Below the pieces are notes generated by a model, which worked only from the letters and a program-made list of their open reading frames with translations, did not search any database and was not told the origin of the DNA. From positions 675,043-739,042 of the forward strand of contig NZ_AOLJ01000011.1 of assembly GCF_000336775.1 (NCBI RefSeq): a stretch of DNA of 64,000 nucleotides, written 5' to 3'. Positions within the stretch are counted from its first letter, which is position 1; each line of letters begins with the position of its first letter. Position numbers and translations under genes: made by a program. Shown here piece by piece: positions 62,310-64,000 of the stretch. The stretch comes from Haloferax gibbonsii ATCC 33959. Lineage in GTDB: Archaea; Halobacteriota; Halobacteria; Halobacteriales; Haloferacaceae.

Positions 62310-62382
62310 GCGCCCCAGTAGGCCACCACACACCCACCCCCTGACCTCGCATCGACTCGAATCGTCGGCCGAATTCATCCCG

Positions 62383-62388
62383 TTTTTT
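62383..62388 (+). terminator. T6 run after the thermosome gene
   Basis: Six consecutive T in cgttttttgc. Archaeal intrinsic termination uses T-runs; it lies about 75 nt after the stop codon, so it is only a candidate. Confidence 0.35.
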
Positions 62389-62550
62389 GCGGATTCACGC
62401 CCGTTAGCGTCTGCTTTGTTCGCTCGCGCGTCGGTTGGGACGCCGTTAATCGAGCGCCCGCATCGCATCGTCATCCGACACCACGAAACGGTCGGTGTAT
62501 CGGCAACTGATCCGTTGCGGAAGTTGACAAATCTCTATAAAACGTCCGGT

Positions 62551-62566
62551 ACGGTTCGTGAACCGT
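62551..62566 (+). promoter_or_regulatory. 16-bp palindrome in the promoter region of 62616
   Basis: acggttcgtgaaccgt, two 7-bp arms around a 2-bp centre, between the two TATA-like elements, so it could cover the start site of the upstream promoter. Candidate operator; no regulator gene lies beside it. Confidence 0.4.
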
Positions 62567-62615
62567 CGGTGTTCGTCTCTATACTTATCTCCCGTGGCAG
62601 CATCTGTCAGGATGT

Positions 62616-63029
62616 ATGTCCCCTCCCGAGCCCTCGGCGGACGCCGCCGCCTCGGACGCGACCACGCCCGCGAGTCGACCGCCGTTTCTGGCCGTCGTCG
62701 CGCCCCGCATCTCCGAGGCGACGGCGCTCGCGACGACGCTCCTGCCCGGTGTCGGCCTCGTAGTCCGCGCGCCCCGTAGTGCCTCCCCGTCGAACCTCCG
62801 CGCTACCCTCGCCGCGATGCGGCGGGCCGACGCCCCGCTCGTCGTGGCGACAGACAGCGCGGCCGCCGTCCGCGACGCCGACCGCGTCCACGTCGCCGAC
62901 GGCGGCGTCGTCGTGGAGTCTGGCGCGCCGGACGACCTCCTCGCGGTCCCCGGCGTCTACGCCCGGCGCTACGGTACCGAACTCGGCGCGAACTTCGCCG
63001 GCCCGGGAAAAGACGTCGACGACGAGTGA
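62616..63029 (+). CDS. protein resembling only the C-terminal tail of an ABC ATPase
   Basis: 137 residues. The segment ADRVHVADGGVVVESGAPDDLLAVPGVYARRY (about 88-119) matches the end of ABC-exporter nucleotide-binding domains (aDRi-v-G-G-ive-G-x-x-x-eLl-x-x-g-x-Ya). The preceding APLVVATDSAAAVRD stands at the H-loop place but has no His. There is no Walker A, Walker B or ABC signature in the protein or in any nearby frame. The first 20 residues are low complexity and disordered. It may be a decayed or repurposed fragment. TATA about 30 nt upstream. Confidence 0.6.
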   Translation: MSPPEPSADAAASDATTPASRPPFLAVVAPRISEATALATTLLPGVGLVVRAPRSASPSNLRATLAAMRRADAPLVVATDSAAAVRDADRVHVADGGVVVESGAPDDLLAVPGVYARRYGTELGANFAGPGKDVDDE

Positions 63030-63098
63030 CCGTCGGGCCGACGCTCGTTCCTCCGGTTCGCCCCAACGTTCACCACCGTTCCCGTGGTAGCGGTACGT

Positions 63099-63206
63099 AT
63101 GGGAGACAGGGCGTGTTACCGCGAGTTCTGTCCGGACTGCGACGCGCCGGTGACTATCGTCGACGACGAGTGTCCCGAGTGCGGGCGGGAACTGGCGCTC
63201 GTCTGA
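63099..63206 (+). CDS. 35-residue zinc-ribbon micro-protein
   Basis: ORF MGDRACYREFCPDCDAPVTI..., 35 residues, ending ECPECGRELALV. Two CPxC knuckles (CPDC, CPEC) form a complete four-Cys zinc ribbon. Such micro-proteins are abundant in haloarchaea and some affect swarming, biofilm or stress, but this one is uncharacterised. It is too short for ordinary ORF finding. I see no convincing TATA. Confidence 0.6.
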   Translation: MGDRACYREFCPDCDAPVTIVDDECPECGRELALV

Positions 63207-63221
63207 GAGACGGCGGCGGCG

Positions 63222-63425
63222 TCACTCGGACACTCGCGCGTCGATGTGGTGGACCGCGTGCGGAGAGAGATACCGGCCGCCCGGGACCTCGACCCAGCCG
63301 TTGACGAGCACGCGAACCGGCCCCTCGTGCAGCACGGACTCCATCTCGGCGTCGCCGTAGACGACCGCGTCGTCTATCGTCTGTTCGAACCGACCTCCGA
63401 ACGGGGAGTCGGACGCGAAAACCAT
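63222..63425 (-). CDS. small soluble protein of unknown function
   Basis: 67 residues from the ATG at 63425. Mixed alpha/beta composition with MESVLHEGPVRVLVNGWVEVPGGRYLSPHAVHHID; no motif recognised. A TATA-like caatacg lies about 26 nt upstream on the minus strand. No membrane segment. Confidence 0.6.
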   Translation of the reverse strand: MVFASDSPFGGRFEQTIDDAVVYGDAEMESVLHEGPVRVLVNGWVEVPGGRYLSPHAVHHIDARVSE

Positions 63426-63476
63426 ACAAGAGACAACTCGCCGTCACGTATTGAGAATAACGGCGAATCCCGGCGT

Positions 63477-63752
63477 TCACGACGATTCGGAAGCGTCTGC
63501 ACCCGCGCGACGAGCGAGGAAATCGACTAGCGCCGACACCACGAGCAGGGCCGCGACGAGTTGGAGGCCGCGGGAGACGTCCAGTCCGAGCGACGCCGCG
63601 ATGCCGAATCTGTCGATGACGTAGAGCGTCGCGGCGACGAGTCCCAGACTACCGAACAGGGGTCTCGCGAATCGGCCGCCGAGGCTCGTCGCGAAATTGT
63701 AGGCGGCGACGCCGAAGACGACCGCCGCGGCGACGATGCCGAGAACGTCCAT
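63477..63752 (-). CDS. three-helix membrane protein of unknown function
   Basis: 91 residues from the ATG at 63752. Helices about 2-19, 27-44 and 60-81; contains RFARPLFGSLGLVAATLYVIDRFGIAASLGLDV. Upstream on the minus strand a TATA-like gttataaat (about 63790-63798) and a GGGAGGT about 14 nt before the ATG suggest a short 5' leader, unlike most genes in this window. Confidence 0.65.
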   Translation of the reverse strand: MDVLGIVAAAVVFGVAAYNFATSLGGRFARPLFGSLGLVAATLYVIDRFGIAASLGLDVSRGLQLVAALLVVSALVDFLARRAGADASESS

Positions 63753-63913
63753 GGGAAGTGTATCGTACCTCCCGACCAAGAAAATGTTGGATTTATAACT
63801 AAATTGGCCCACACGTATCCGAGCGTGCGCCGATAGTCGTCGGGGCAGAGGTAGTTCAGTGCTGTTGAGGGCGAACCCGCCGACGCTGTCGCTCGGCGGA
63901 CAGTCACAGCAAC

Positions 63914-64000
63914 AGAGCGCGACGGAGCAGACATCAAAAGAGCGCGACGGAGCAGACATCAAAAGAGCGCGACGACCAACGAAAAGAGCGCGACGGGATT
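63914..64000 (+). repeat. 25-bp tandem repeat, cut by window edge
   Basis: agagcgcgacggagcagaca-tcaaa occurs at 63914-63938 and 63939-63963, followed by partial units beginning agagcgcgac at 63964 and about 63985. The 25-bp then 21-bp spacing is not a multiple of three, so it is not in-frame coding repeat. No gene covers it in either strand convincingly. Confidence 0.7.

Larger units (their letters stand above)
62310..62615. other. 306-bp gene-free region between thermosome and the ABC-tail protein
   Basis: I find no gene here. It contains a poly-T stretch (cgttttttgc, 62381-62390) about 75 nt after the thermosome stop, a candidate terminator; a TATA-like tctataaaac near 62534-62543; a 16-bp palindrome at 62551-62566; and a second TATA-like tctatactta near 62578-62588. 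Confidence 0.6.

Noticed and set aside
1..64000. tRNA, rRNA, CRISPR array or insertion sequence
   Set aside because: I looked for tRNA-like cloverleaf ends, regularly spaced 25-40 bp repeats, transposase-like proteins and terminal inverted repeats and saw none; the only tandem repeat is the short one at the right edge.

Overview
The window is a stretch of haloarchaeal chromosome, almost certainly Haloferax or a very close relative. The DNA is strongly GC-rich, the proteins are acidic (Asp/Glu-rich, Lys-poor), and most genes start 24-30 nt downstream of an archaeal TATA box with no leader. Several proteins are near-identical to what I remember of Haloferax volcanii: the 66-residue ubiquitin-like SAMP2, the small RFC subunit beside it, the thermosome subunit with a GGM tail, and the TatCo/TatCt pair. 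These identifications come from recall of the families, not from a search.

Layout. 1-12.5 kb: acyl-CoA dehydrogenase (cut by the window edge), a class I glutamine amidotransferase, an alpha/beta hydrolase-fold protein, alanyl-tRNA synthetase, TspO, a GAF/PAS histidine kinase, RFC small subunit, SAMP2 with a GNAT enzyme, a winged-helix protein and a phosphohexomutase. 12.5-21.9 kb: small GIY-YIG and zinc-finger proteins, LarB, a 55-residue histone-fold protein, ribose-5-phosphate isomerase, an Orc1/Cdc6 protein, a MutS-like ATPase, LarE, a histidine phosphatase and an SRPBCC protein. 21.9-31.7 kb: divergent tatC genes (single TatCo and double TatCt), a ribbon-helix-helix regulator overlapping a queuosine-precursor-type transporter, the rRNA methyltransferase RlmE, an arsenate-reductase-type phosphatase with a tiny leader ORF, PCNA and a membrane histidine kinase. 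31.8-44.9 kb: MFS transporter, primase large subunit, SWIM zinc-finger protein, Hjc resolvase, TrmB-type regulator, SMR transporter, S-adenosylhomocysteinase, a deaminase of the DadD/MtaD family, a membrane-protein/HTH operon, HisG and a CPBP protease. 44.9-56.2 kb: TBP, the tRNA G10 methyltransferase, a lipoprotein, archaetidylserine decarboxylase with the second RFC small subunit, RNase Z, a PhzF protein, an SPFH protein divergent from a DUF460 RNase H-fold coiled-coil protein. 56.2-64 kb: tyrosyl-tRNA synthetase, an esterase-like hydrolase, the eIF1A-Rio1-KH run, the thermosome, an unusual protein resembling only the tail of an ABC ATPase, micro-proteins and, at the edge, a short tandem repeat.

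Functionally this is core genome. Replication and repair genes are dense (two RFC subunits, PCNA, primase large subunit, Orc, Hjc, MutS-like, DUF460), with translation and ribosome-biogenesis genes (alaS, tyrS, eIF1A, rio1, KH protein, rlmE, trmG10, RNase Z) and general transcription (TBP). I see no insertion sequence, provirus, CRISPR array, rRNA or tRNA gene. The most interesting observations are regulatory and small: palindromes placed between TATA box and start codon in front of small DNA-binding regulators, a leaderless 17-codon ORF coupled to arsC, several micro-proteins, and catalytic-residue losses in an RFC subunit and a hydrolase. No clear-cut new multi-gene system stands out.
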